Shown: positions 1-7,032 of the stretch, piece after piece
Position numbering within the stretch: the first letter of the stretch is position 1
How the letters are laid out: the number at the start of each line of letters is the position of its first letter
Assembly (NCBI GenBank): GCA_910579415.1
Contig: CAJTUY010000009.1
Location: 43,221 to 54,519, forward strand
DNA length: 11,299 bases
DNA from: an uncultured Clostridia bacterium
Lineage (GTDB): Bacteria > Bacillota > Clostridia > UBA1381
Direction of reading: 5' to 3'
The notes under the pieces: model-generated
Databases searched by the model: none
What the model was told of the DNA's origin: nothing
The model's input: only the letters and a program-made list of their open reading frames with translations
Translations under genes and position numbers: made by a program

Positions 1-137
1 CCCGGACCTACTGCAACGATTTCAGCAACCTGTGGTTTTTCCTGCGCTTTTGAAGTCAGAATAATTCCGCTTTTTGTTGTTTCCTCCGCTTCAAGCATTT
101 TTAAAACTACTCTGTCTGCCAATGGTTTGATATTCAT
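1..137 (-). CDS. groES: Co-chaperonin GroES, N-terminal part (runs off the window)
   Basis: GroES is the 10-kDa lid that caps the GroEL folding chamber in the cytoplasm. Reading leftwards from the ATG at 137, the protein begins MNIKPLADRVVLKMLEAEE and continues TTKSGIILTSKAQEKPQ, then VAEIVAVGPG. This is the family's N-terminal beta-barrel strand (PLxDRVVxK), the start of the mobile loop (TxSGIxL, which contacts GroEL) and the following VGPG turn. About 45 codons are present, roughly half of the usual ~95; the rest, and presumably groEL, lie outside the window to the left. A strong AGGAGGT sits 8-9 bases upstream of the ATG. A perfect CIRCE operator lies in the leader, so HrcA repression with heat-shock induction is expected. 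Confidence 0.96.
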   Translation of the reverse strand, partial: MNIKPLADRVVLKMLEAEETTKSGIILTSKAQEKPQVAEIVAVGP

Positions 138-174
138 TATATATGACCTCCTATATATTTTATACTTTTTAGTT

Positions 175-201
175 TTAGCACTCAACTCTTTCGAGTGCTA
201 A
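175..201 (-). promoter_or_regulatory. CIRCE operator (HrcA-binding inverted repeat)
   Basis: TTAGCACTC, nine bases, then GAGTGCTAA is an exact match to the CIRCE consensus with the canonical 9-base spacer. It lies in the groES leader, about 40 bases upstream of the start codon and right at the predicted transcription start. HrcA repressor binding here is established for groESL operons in Firmicutes. The gene for HrcA is not in the window. Confidence 0.98.
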
Positions 202-208
202 CAATTGT

Positions 209-237
209 ATTATCGTCTTTTTTATTCTATTCTGCAA
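209..237 (-). promoter_or_regulatory. Sigma-A promoter of groES
   Basis: On the minus strand a TTGCAG -35 box (232-237) is separated by 17 bases from a GATAAT -10 box (209-214). Transcription would start at about 201-203, the edge of the CIRCE element, so HrcA bound there would block initiation directly. The positions were read from sequence; the start site is inferred. Confidence 0.7.
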
Positions 238-351
238 AGTCCGTTTTTTTCATATATTGTTATATTTTCTCATATTTACTTCGTTTTTCTCCTATATTCT
301 ATGAATATCTCACTTTTTACGTTTTAACAATTTGTTCATAAACTTAATAAA

Positions 352-708
352 TCAGCTGACAAAATTCTCAAACATCTGCTGCGCTGCTTCAAGACGCTCA
401 AATCTTACTCCCCTTTTAAGTTCAGCAATATCATCAGGCGGAAACACACCTTCGCTTATTTCTTCATCAGTTATCGTTTCTTTTATATCCCCGATACATT
501 TATTTATTTTAATTTTGCCGCCCTCATATATAACCTCATAGTCGGGCGCTTCTATTATCGAATCGCCTCCTGTCTTCACGCTGTCTTCTGCTATTACCGT
601 TTCCGGAACCGGTTCTGTATTTTTTCTGCCTAACGCATAACCCGTTGCAAAAAACAGCGCCACGAGCAATACATATGATGTAATAATAAGTGTATTCTTT
701 ATTTTCAT
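352..708 (-). CDS. Small membrane-anchored protein, BofC C-terminal-like
   Basis: This 118-residue protein has one hydrophobic helix at about residues 8-27, a short polar linker with acidic residues and prolines (about 29-57), and a compact domain at about 58-118. With no cleavage site evident, it is probably a membrane-anchored protein facing outside or, if made in the forespore, the intermembrane space. The domain pattern (Y-x-V-x-YEGGKI at its start, then PPDDIAELKRGV and an amphipathic helix with LEAAQQMFENF) resembles the small clostridial proteins carrying a BofC C-terminal domain. That assignment comes from remembered family patterns and is tentative. I chose ATG 708 because GGAGG lies 8 bases upstream; an in-frame TTG at 723 would place the ribosome binding site inside the gene. 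It is divergent from the PBP1A gene. The 150 bases between its stop and CIRCE hold only the groES promoter and AT-rich sequence, with no clear terminator. Confidence 0.75.
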   Translation of the reverse strand: MKIKNTLIITSYVLLVALFFATGYALGRKNTEPVPETVIAEDSVKTGGDSIIEAPDYEVIYEGGKIKINKCIGDIKETITDEEISEGVFPPDDIAELKRGVRFERLEAAQQMFENFVS

Positions 709-791
709 AATATTTTCCTCCAAAATATTTTTTTCTAATTATTTCCTTTAAACGGCATTTTTATACAATAACGTCTGTTCAAAAATATTAG

Positions 792-820
792 TTGCAATTT
801 TTAGGTGTTAATGGTATAAT
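792..820 (+). promoter_or_regulatory. Extended -10 sigma-A promoter for the PBP1A gene
   Basis: A TTGCAA -35 box (792-797), a 17-base spacer and a perfect TATAAT (815-820) are preceded by TGG, giving an extended -10 element. Transcription should start near 827, leaving a leader of about 38 bases with AAGGAGG at 851-857 just before the ATG. No operator-like repeat is visible, so strong constitutive expression is inferred. Confidence 0.88.
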
Positions 821-864
821 TAGTATGTATAATTATATCTAACACAAGATAAGGAGGATATATT

Positions 865-3426
865 ATGGCAAACAACAACGGAAACAACAAGCACGGTTCA
901 GGCTATTCGCCAAATGACGACTTCAACTGGGATGAGTTTGATATGGTGACCTCAGGTCAGCCTGCTCCAAGACGGCGCAGACAAAACGAACACCCTGCGC
1001 GTCAGGCAAAAGACTCCGATATGTCATACAGCACCGCGCCGCGCCGACGCAATACAGGCGGCGGACGCAAACGCAAAAAGAAAAAACAGCTTACTGAAAA
1101 ACAACTCAGAACAAGACGCAAAATAAGGCTTGTCTTTTTTGTGACGCTGTTCATATTCGTTATCGTAGCATCAGGTCTTACTATGGGTATGTATGCTGCT
1201 GTATCACGCGAAATAAAAGATATGAATATCCAAAATCTTGCTCTTAACTATTCTTCATTTATATATTACGAGGATGAAAGCGGCAATCCGCAGGAGCTTG
1301 AACAGCTTCAGGGCGAGGATAACCGTATCTGGATTGATTCATCGCAGATACCGCAGATTATGAAAGATGCTATGGTATCAATTGAAGACGAGCGTTTTTA
1401 TAAGCATCACGGCGTTGATATTAAGCGTACAGTCGGCGCAACAGGTAAATATATCCTTTCAAAACTGGGTATAGGCAGCGCAAGCTACGGCGGAAGTACG
1501 ATTACCCAGCAGGTTATTAAAAACATAACCAATGAAAAGGAAAACCGTCCTTCGCGTAAGATTAAGGAAATGATGCGCGCTGTGGCTCTTGAGAAGCAAT
1601 TATCAAAAGACGAGATACTTACAATGTATCTTAACATTGTATTTTTTGCAAACAACTGTAACGGTGTTGAAGCGGCATCAAATGTCTACTTTAATAAATC
1701 AGCGATGGATTTAACGCTTGAGGAAGCCGCGTCAATTGCAGGTATAACACAGTTCCCGTCACAGTTCGACCCGTTTGTACATCCCGATAAAAATATCGAA
1801 AAACGAAATCTTGTATTAAAGAAAATGCTTGAACTCGGGTATATTTCAGAAACAGAATATGCGCAGGCGGCGGCAAGCGACCTTGTTGTAAGCAATGCTC
1901 ATAAACATGTGGGAGGACGTATTACTTCATACTTTGTGGACCAGGTTGTAAATGATGTTATCAATGACCTTGTTGAACAAAAAGGCTATTCTGCTGATTT
2001 TGCCACACAGCAGGTTTATAACGGCGGTCTTAAGATTTACGCCACTCTCGACCCCGATATACAGGAAATTATGGAGGAGATATTTACAGACACTTCAAAC
2101 TTCCCGCGTACAGGCAAGGGCGCTCAATCGGCAATGGTTGTTATGGACCCGTACACAGGCAAAGTCAGAGGACTTATAGGCGGTCTTGGAGAAAAAACAG
2201 ATATACGCGGCTGGAACAGAGCTACGCAGGCAAAACGTCAGCCGGGTTCGTCAATCAAGCCGCTTTCCGTTTATGCCCCCGCTCTCGATACAGGCAAAAT
2301 TACTGAAGTAACTGTGGTTAAGGACGAAGAAATCACTATCGGCGATGATAAATGGAAACCCAAAAATGCATACAGCGGTTTTCTTGGTGATATGACAGTT
2401 AAAGAAGCAGTAATGCGAAGCTCAAATATACCTGCCGTAAAGGTACTTGATATGATGAATGTGTCGACATCATTCGGATATTTACAGAATAAATTCCATA
2501 TCTCAACACTTGTTGACGGCGATAAGAATTACAGCTCCCTTGCTTTGGGAGGTCTTACAAAGGGTGTATCCGTAGAGGAAATGGCCGCCGCATATGCTAC
2601 CTTTGTAAACAGCGGCAAATACATCAAACCATACACCTATTCGCAGGTGCTTGACTCGTCAGGCCAGGTACTGCTGTCCAATTCATCAAATTCAACGCAG
2701 GCAATAAGCGCAGCTTCGGCATATATTATGGCTGACTTGCTTTACGGTGTTGTCAACGGTCCTTACGGTACAGGACGCGGCGCCGCTCTTAATTCCGGCA
2801 TATCCGCATACGGCAAAACCGGTACTACTGACGATGACTGCGATAAATGGTTTGTAGGCTTTACACCGTATTATGTAGGCGCATGCTGGTACGGCTTTGA
2901 TACACCGGCTTCAATTTCTGCCGCAGGCGTATCAGGAAACCCGACAGTTACAGCATGGAAATTGGTAATGGATAAAATACACGCTTCACTTAATCCGAAA
3001 GAACTGACAAGACCAAGCAATGTAGTTGAAGCTACCGTATGCGAATTTTCAGGTATGCTTGCAACCGATACATGCAATGCTACACGAGGATATTTTGTAG
3101 AGGGTACACAGCCCAAATCACGCTGTGACTCCACTCACGCAAGCAAGGCAACACCTTCCCCATCACCTACTCCGTCAACATCTCCATCACCGCAGCCTAC
3201 TGCATCGCCTTCATCTACCCCATCATCCGGCAGCGACGATGTTCATGGCACTACATCAGGAGGAAACAACACTCCAAGTCAACGTCCGTCAGGCGGCGGT
3301 AACGATGCGCCTCCTGTTGTCAGTGAACCGTCAGGCGGCGGCAATGAGGCGCCTCCTGTTGTCAGTGAACCGTCAGGCGGCGATGACGATATCCATGACA
3401 TTCATTCCGGCGGCGGTGAAGAATAA
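865..3426 (+). CDS. Class A penicillin-binding protein (PBP1A type), glycosyltransferase/transpeptidase
   Basis: This bifunctional enzyme polymerises lipid II into glycan strands and cross-links the stem peptides outside the membrane. Residues 1-86 are a polar, strongly basic cytoplasmic tail and about 87-113 is the membrane anchor. The GT51 domain (about 150-340) has EDERF with the likely catalytic Glu174, GGSTITQQ (209-216) and the RKIKE...EKQLSKDEIL block with second acidic residue Glu243. The transpeptidase domain has SSIK with nucleophile Ser462 and Lys465, SSN at 519-521 and KTG at 651-653. A conserved post-catalytic segment (about 718-757) carries Cys726, Cys737 and Cys754. The end is a Ser/Pro/Thr-rich linker (about 763-789) and a Gly-rich, acidic tail with a tandem 14-residue repeat. 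The 853 residues are at the long end for the family because of the tail. The ATG at 865 has AAGGAGG 7 bases upstream. It appears monocistronic, with its own promoter and terminator. It could be called pbpA, ponA or mrcA, so I give no symbol. Confidence 0.97.
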   Translation: MANNNGNNKHGSGYSPNDDFNWDEFDMVTSGQPAPRRRRQNEHPARQAKDSDMSYSTAPRRRNTGGGRKRKKKKQLTEKQLRTRRKIRLVFFVTLFIFVIVASGLTMGMYAAVSREIKDMNIQNLALNYSSFIYYEDESGNPQELEQLQGEDNRIWIDSSQIPQIMKDAMVSIEDERFYKHHGVDIKRTVGATGKYILSKLGIGSASYGGSTITQQVIKNITNEKENRPSRKIKEMMRAVALEKQLSKDEILTMYLNIVFFANNCNGVEAASNVYFNKSAMDLTLEEAASIAGITQFPSQFDPFVHPDKNIEKRNLVLKKMLELGYISETEYAQAAASDLVVSNAHKHVGGRITSYFVDQVVNDVINDLVEQKGYSADFATQQVYNGGLKIYATLDPDIQEIMEEIFTDTSNFPRTGKGAQSAMVVMDPYTGKVRGLIGGLGEKTDIRGWNRATQAKRQPGSSIKPLSVYAPALDTGKITEVTVVKDEEITIGDDKWKPKNAYSGFLGDMTVKEAVMRSSNIPAVKVLDMMNVSTSFGYLQNKFHISTLVDGDKNYSSLALGGLTKGVSVEEMAAAYATFVNSGKYIKPYTYSQVLDSSGQVLLSNSSNSTQAISAASAYIMADLLYGVVNGPYGTGRGAALNSGISAYGKTGTTDDDCDKWFVGFTPYYVGACWYGFDTPASISAAGVSGNPTVTAWKLVMDKIHASLNPKELTRPSNVVEATVCEFSGMLATDTCNATRGYFVEGTQPKSRCDSTHASKATPSPSPTPSTSPSPQPTASPSSTPSSGSDDVHGTTSGGNNTPSQRPSGGGNDAPPVVSEPSGGGNEAPPVVSEPSGGDDDIHDIHSGGGEE
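3286..3382 (+). repeat. 42-bp tandem repeat in the PBP1A tail
   Basis: Two adjacent 42-base copies (3286-3327 and 3328-3369) differ at only about three positions and are followed by the first 13 bases of a third. They keep the reading frame and encode 14-residue units of the form PSGGGN(D/E)APPVVSE. The near identity at DNA level suggests recent duplication by slippage or unequal recombination. Confidence 0.93.
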
Positions 3427-3437
3427 CATTAAATACT

Positions 3438-3469
3438 AAAGAAAGACTGTCATATGACAGTCTTTCTTT
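3438..3469. terminator. Perfect palindromic terminator shared by convergent genes
   Basis: AAAGAAAGACTGTCAT is followed immediately by its exact reverse complement, giving two 16-base arms around a CATATG centre. In RNA this folds to a long stem with a small loop. On the plus strand it runs into a T-rich tract (TCTTTCTTTTT), so it ends PBP1A transcription. On the minus strand the tail CTTTCTTTAGTATTT is also T-rich, so it may stop the LonB-like gene too, whose TAA (3470-3472) abuts the palindrome. Confidence 0.9.
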
Positions 3470-4540
3470 TTACGGCTTTATGACCGATATATCAACAATT
3501 CTCTCATCTCCTGTAAGAAATCTTCCGTTGGTGTAACGGCAGGCATCAAGCGTAAACAAAGCATCACGAACCGTCACTGTTCTGCGTCTGTCCAAAAAAG
3601 CATTATTTTTTGCCATTTGCAGTATTTTCACCGCATCCCTGCCGTTTTTGGCATACTGCGATATAAGTGACAGCGCGCCTGTTTCCAGCTCCATATTAAG
3701 TTTTTTTGAGGCTGATACTATGATTTTTTCAATACTGTCACGCGTCAGAGGATTAAAAAATATCTCTATGCATCGTGAGCGGATTGCTTCCGGGATATCA
3801 TCTCCGCCTTTGGTTGTAGCTCCTATGAGCCTGAAATCAGCAGGCATTCCGTTTCTGAAAATGTCATGAATATACTCGGGTATAGTCTTGTCAAATTCAT
3901 TATAGTATGCACTTTCAAACTTTACTCTCCTATCCTCAAGTACCTTTAAAAGCTTATTTATCTGACCGCACGGAAGCTCACCTATCTCATCTATAAACAA
4001 AACGCCCCCATGAGCTTTCGACACAGCTCCCATTTTCGGCTGCGGTATACCTGCTGTACCATACGCCCCTGCCCCCTGATATATCGGGTCATGTACCGAA
4101 CCAATCAGCGGGTCGGCAATAGAGCGTTTGTCACAACGCATTATTGTCGCATCTGCTTCAATAAATCTTGCATTCGGCAGAAACGGTGTGCCTGCGCTTT
4201 TCTTTGCCTCCTCCAGTGCAAGACGCGCCGCCGCAGTCTTTCCGACTCCTGCCGGTCCGTATATAATTATATGCTGCGGATGCGGTCCGCACAGTGCCGC
4301 AGTAATTGCCCGTATTCCATCCTCCTGCCCTACTATTTCAGACATCTCTGACGGGCGAACCGCTTCGGTAAGAGGCTCTCTCAAATGTATTCTCCGCATT
4401 TCGTCAAGATGCGCTTGTGATTTTTTTGCGTTTTCCTCTATTATCCGCGTATCACTCTTTTCACTTTTTAATCTTGTAAAAAAGTACATTCCTATTATCA
4501 ATGTAAAAAACAATTGAGTTATTGTTATTATTCCTGTCAT
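3470..4540 (-). CDS. LonB-like AAA+ ATPase without a Lon protease domain
   Basis: This 356-residue protein matches the N-terminal ATPase half of the sporulation protease LonB. It has an N-terminal membrane segment (about 4-22, QLFFTLIIGMYFF, as in LonB), a basic/acidic linker and the LonB signature VRPSEMSEIVGQEDGI. Walker A is GPAGVGKT (95-102) and the LonB block IADPLIGSVHDPIYQGAG lies at 141-158. Walker B is LFIDE (Asp184, Glu185). IGATT (239-243) is the sensor-1 region, RSR (254-256) holds arginine-finger candidates and NGR (299-301) holds the sensor-2 arginine. The AAA lid ends near residue 335, and the protein stops about 20 residues later, where LonB (about 550 residues in Bacillus subtilis) enters its S16 peptidase domain. 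No Ser-Lys protease dyad is present. I set the start at ATG 4540, with AAGGTGA upstream and an N-terminus that aligns with LonB. It lies downstream of a terminator, so it probably has its own promoter, which I could not identify. Confidence 0.88.
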   Translation of the reverse strand: MTGIITITQLFFTLIIGMYFFTRLKSEKSDTRIIEENAKKSQAHLDEMRRIHLREPLTEAVRPSEMSEIVGQEDGIRAITAALCGPHPQHIIIYGPAGVGKTAAARLALEEAKKSAGTPFLPNARFIEADATIMRCDKRSIADPLIGSVHDPIYQGAGAYGTAGIPQPKMGAVSKAHGGVLFIDEIGELPCGQINKLLKVLEDRRVKFESAYYNEFDKTIPEYIHDIFRNGMPADFRLIGATTKGGDDIPEAIRSRCIEIFFNPLTRDSIEKIIVSASKKLNMELETGALSLISQYAKNGRDAVKILQMAKNNAFLDRRRTVTVRDALFTLDACRYTNGRFLTGDERIVDISVIKP

Positions 4541-4601
4541 ATTCTCACCTTCAAGTATTTTTCTGTTAGCTTTTGATATTGCATACATATTTATTCCTAA
4601 C

Positions 4602-4627
4602 AAAAAAAGGACTTTTAAAGTCCTTTT
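4602..4627 (-). terminator. Rho-independent terminator after the yqhQ-prmC-C_GCAxxG operon
   Basis: On the minus strand, AAAAGGACTTT pairs with AAAGTCCTTTT across a central base (4605-4615 with 4617-4627), and the stem continues into a run of seven T residues ending at 4602. The TAA of the cysteine-rich gene (4615-4617) lies in the hairpin. It separates that operon from the LonB-like gene downstream. Confidence 0.9.
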
Positions 4628-5067
4628 ACCAAATATTTTTCAATAATTTCAGCACAGTCCTCAACGCACCCTACACACGGACGTTTTTTATAAAACTCAT
4701 CAGTCCTTTTTGTAGGCACCGCTCCTTTTTCGCCGGTAAGATTTATGCCAAGCAGGTCGCCGCAAATTACAGAGCCGTTTTTTTTCGCAAACTCATTTGA
4801 CATTTTCTGTACTGTATCATACACTTTGGTACGCGTGGGAATATCTCCGGCAATTCCCTTGCTCAGAGCCAGTCCTGCCGTAAATGCCATTCCGCTTACT
4901 GCTCCGCAGGTAAGACGCATACGTCCCATACCGCCTCCGAAGCCGTCGCTTGCCCTCATTGCCGTTTCCTCATCCATACCGAACAAATCACAGTACGCGC
5001 ATACTACCGCCTGTGAACAGTTGCAGCCTGATTTAAACAGTTCCACCGCTTTCTGAACTCTGTCCAT
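4615..5067 (-). CDS. C_GCAxxG_C_C family cysteine-rich protein
   Basis: This is a 150-residue soluble protein with nine cysteines in the pattern of the C_GCAxxG_C_C family. It has SGCNCSQAV near the N-terminus (Cys15, Cys17, then Cys23 and Cys26), TCGAVSG at 53-59 (Cys54), a lone Cys102, and a C-terminal CVGCVEDC cluster (Cys131, 134, 138). The family is common in anaerobes, sometimes beside redox enzymes, and is assumed to bind metal or do redox chemistry; its exact function is not established. The Gly-rich stretch GFGGGMGRM precedes the central motif, as usual. The start is ATG 5067, with AAGGGG upstream at a good distance; ATG 5073 is possible but close to the Shine-Dalgarno sequence. The start overlaps the end of prmC by about 35 bases, so the two are probably translationally coupled. 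A hairpin terminator follows. Confidence 0.9.
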   Translation of the reverse strand: MDRVQKAVELFKSGCNCSQAVVCAYCDLFGMDEETAMRASDGFGGGMGRMRLTCGAVSGMAFTAGLALSKGIAGDIPTRTKVYDTVQKMSNEFAKKNGSVICGDLLGINLTGEKGAVPTKRTDEFYKKRPCVGCVEDCAEIIEKYLVKGL

Positions 5068-5905
5068 TAACATTATCCCCTTCCCATATACCGATAACAA
5101 CCCTGTCATTACCGCATAAATCCTTAATTATCTGTACATTGCTAAATTCCGTCATCATTGATGAAACTGCTTTTCCCTGATTGTATCCTATCTCAAAGGC
5201 AACAATGCCGTTCTTATTTAATATCTTCGGAGCAATTCCAATTATCCGTCTGTAAAACATAAGACCATCCGTTCCTCCGTCAAGTGCAAGATGAGGCTCA
5301 TAGTCCCTGACCTCCGTCTGGAGGGTTTGTATTACATCAGACTCAATATACGGCGGATTTGATACAATTATATCGTATTTTTTATCAGGATATTCCTTTA
5401 AAATGTCACATTTATATATGTTTACACGCTCCTGCATATCATTATGAGCTGCGTTTTCCCTTGCAGTTTCCAATGCCGTATCGCTTATATCAATTAAGTC
5501 TGCCTGTACATTCTCCCTGTAATATGCAATACTTATCCCTATACATCCGCTTCCCGTACAAATATCAAGAACTTTGTACGCTTTTTCGTATTTAAGCATA
5601 TCCAGAACAGTTTCTGTAAATGTTTCAGTATCCTGACGCGGTATCAGAACCCCCTCGCCAACAAAAAATTCAAGTGACATAAACTCCGTACTTCCAAGTA
5701 TGTACTGAAGAGGCTCACCCTTTTTCCGCCGCGAAGTCATTTTTAAAATTTTCGCATACTCGCTGTCTGTTATCTCTTTTTTTGCATTTAGTATAAGTTC
5801 CTCACGCGTCATGGTAAGCGCCGACATTATTATCTGTTCAGCTTCCAGACGAGCGTCACTGTTTAAATCCTGACGTATTTGTCTTTCAATCTCAGAAATT
5901 ACCAT
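5033..5905 (-). CDS. prmC: Peptide chain release factor N5-glutamine methyltransferase PrmC (HemK)
   Basis: PrmC uses S-adenosylmethionine to methylate the glutamine of the GGQ motif in release factors RF1 and RF2 in the cytoplasm. The 290 residues match the normal family length. An N-terminal helical domain (about 1-75) ends with the conserved GEPLQYILG (63-71). Next comes IPRQDTE (88-94), then the Rossmann-type methyltransferase with SAM motif LDICTGSGCIGIS (113-125) and the catalytic NPPY (183-186), which places the target glutamine. EPHLALDGGTDGL (203-215) is also typical. The last ~15 residues are polar and weakly conserved. The ATG at 5905 has AGAGG upstream and overlaps the end of the DUF1385 gene by 7 bases, so it is part of one operon. 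The common downstream partner prfA, encoding the substrate RF1, is absent here. Confidence 0.96.
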   Translation of the reverse strand: MVISEIERQIRQDLNSDARLEAEQIIMSALTMTREELILNAKKEITDSEYAKILKMTSRRKKGEPLQYILGSTEFMSLEFFVGEGVLIPRQDTETFTETVLDMLKYEKAYKVLDICTGSGCIGISIAYYRENVQADLIDISDTALETARENAAHNDMQERVNIYKCDILKEYPDKKYDIIVSNPPYIESDVIQTLQTEVRDYEPHLALDGGTDGLMFYRRIIGIAPKILNKNGIVAFEIGYNQGKAVSSMMTEFSNVQIIKDLCGNDRVVIGIWEGDNVNGQSSESGGTV

Positions 5906-6867
5906 CTGTCGTCCTCTTGATTTTCAGGTATACACGGCTCCATAGAAGCAATTGCAACCTCTATCTGAGTTTCATCAGGCTCTCGTGTCGTAAGCTTCTG
6001 AAGCCACAAACCGGGCTTTGACAGCCATGTTACGCATTTACTGCTGCTTCTGCCTGCCCATTTTATAAGCTCATACGATATTCCTGCCACAACAGGAAGC
6101 AATGCAAGACGCATAAGAACTCTCAAAATAACCATATCCACTCTCGGCAAAAGCGCAAAAAGCAAAATACTTACTATCATTACAAACAGAAGAAAACTCG
6201 TTCCGCATCTTGGGTGAAAACGCGGATATTTTTTTATATTTTCTACCGTAAGTTCATCTCCCGCTTCATAGCATGCAATTGTTTTATGCTCCGCACCGTG
6301 ATATTCAAATACGCGTTTTATATCCTTCATTTGCGAAACAAGAGCAAGATAACCTATAAATATAACCATTCTTATAATACCTTCAAACAGGCTTGTAAAC
6401 AAATGCGAAGCTGTAATCTGCGACAGAACAGGTATCATTTCTCCTATTTTTTCCGCGCCTTTGGTTAAAAATGTTGGAAGTATCATAAACAGCGCAATAC
6501 TGAATACAAGCGATATAGCAATTGAAACATAAATTACTATGTCCTTAATCTTATCGCCGAGCTTATCCTCCAGCCACTTATCAAACTTGCTTTCGCTTTC
6601 CTCCTCGCCTTCAATATCCACAAATTCCGCGCTATACATAAGAGCGCTCATACCGATTACAAGGCTGTCTATAAAATTAACACAACCGCGCACAATGGGA
6701 AGCTTAAAAAATGCGCTGCGCGTTTTTGTGCCGTTATCCTCAATTTTTCTTTCTATATCGCCGTCAGGCTTTCTTACTGCAACGGTTGTTTTATATGGTC
6801 CGCGCATCATTACGCCCTCCATTACCGCCTGTCCGCCGATTGATGTTATATGCTGTTCCTTACTCAT
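5899..6867 (-). CDS. DUF1385 / YqhQ-like membrane protein
   Basis: This 322-residue integral membrane protein belongs to DUF1385 (Bacillus YqhQ-like), often encoded next to prmC in Clostridia. Its biochemical role is not established. Conserved features are the N-terminal GGQAVMEGVMMRGP (11-24), which defines the family, HGAEHK (190-195) and RFHPRCGTSF (216-225). The His, Glu and Cys of the last two could suit metal binding, which is only inference. Hydrophobic segments lie at about 110-134, 155-180, 223-241 and 245-268, with a weaker one near 60-78. An acidic stretch EGEEESES (86-93) lies between the first two. The ATG at 6867 has AAGAGGA just upstream. It is first in the operon and shares a promoter region with the divergent spoVA genes. 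Confidence 0.93.
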   Translation of the reverse strand: MSKEQHITSIGGQAVMEGVMMRGPYKTTVAVRKPDGDIERKIEDNGTKTRSAFFKLPIVRGCVNFIDSLVIGMSALMYSAEFVDIEGEEESESKFDKWLEDKLGDKIKDIVIYVSIAISLVFSIALFMILPTFLTKGAEKIGEMIPVLSQITASHLFTSLFEGIIRMVIFIGYLALVSQMKDIKRVFEYHGAEHKTIACYEAGDELTVENIKKYPRFHPRCGTSFLLFVMIVSILLFALLPRVDMVILRVLMRLALLPVVAGISYELIKWAGRSSSKCVTWLSKPGLWLQKLTTREPDETQIEVAIASMEPCIPENQEDDRW

Positions 6868-6907
6868 TTATCCTCTTGCCTTTCTGTTCAATAATCAATA
6901 CAATTTA

Positions 6908-6936
6908 AGTATATATCAAATCAGTTTAAAATTCAA
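6908..6936 (-). promoter_or_regulatory. Sigma-A promoter of the yqhQ-prmC-C_GCAxxG operon
   Basis: On the minus strand TTGAAT (6931-6936), 17 bases, then TATACT (6908-6913) make a good vegetative promoter. Transcription should start near 6901, about 34 bases before the yqhQ ATG. It lies back to back with the spoVA control region. Confidence 0.83.
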
Positions 6937-6973
6937 CACATTAGCGATATTTTTTATAAAATTATTTTTTTGT

Positions 6974-7003
6974 TCATAAATTACCTCAATTACGGAAACG
7001 ATA
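6974..7003 (+). promoter_or_regulatory. Possible forespore (sigma-G/F type) promoter of spoVA
   Basis: TCATA (6974-6978) matches four of five positions of the sigma-F/G -35 element. Fifteen bases on, GGAAACGATA (6994-7003) resembles the forespore -10 consensus. Transcription would start near 7010, just before the AGGAG of spoVAC. spoVA operons are known to be sigma-G dependent, so this is a plausible but imperfect match. No good sigma-A promoter lies on this strand here. Confidence 0.35.
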
Positions 7004-7032
7004 AAATAAAAAATCTTTTAGGAGTTGACGTT

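Noticed and set aside
709..723. Upstream TTG start for the BofC-like gene
   Set aside because: It would put the GGAGG ribosome binding site inside the coding region; ATG 708 has ideal spacing.
745..790. Minus-strand promoter for the BofC-like gene around TTGAAC / TATAAA
   Set aside because: The spacing is about 11 bases, too short; no convincing alternative pair was found.
3286..3382. Repeats considered as a CRISPR-like array
   Set aside because: They are directly adjacent, have no spacers and encode an in-frame protein repeat.
3125..3439. Open frame rich in His, Leu and Gln in another frame of the PBP1A tail
   Set aside because: It is a by-product of the Pro/Ser/Thr-rich codons; no ribosome binding site and no recognisable protein.
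4010..4517. Plus-strand open frames opposite the LonB-like gene
   Set aside because: They are antisense shadows of a clear AAA+ gene with no ribosome binding sites or family resemblance.
4541..4603. Longer LonB-like protein starting at 4603, and a forespore promoter (GTATG on the minus strand at 4582-4586)
   Set aside because: The extension has no counterpart in LonB and starts in the upstream terminator. The promoter match would place the start site in the ribosome binding site and lacks a good -10.
6970..7032. N-terminal extension of SpoVAC from a TTG at 6970
   Set aside because: No ribosome binding site there, the extra residues do not look like SpoVAC, and ATG 7033 has a good AGGAG.
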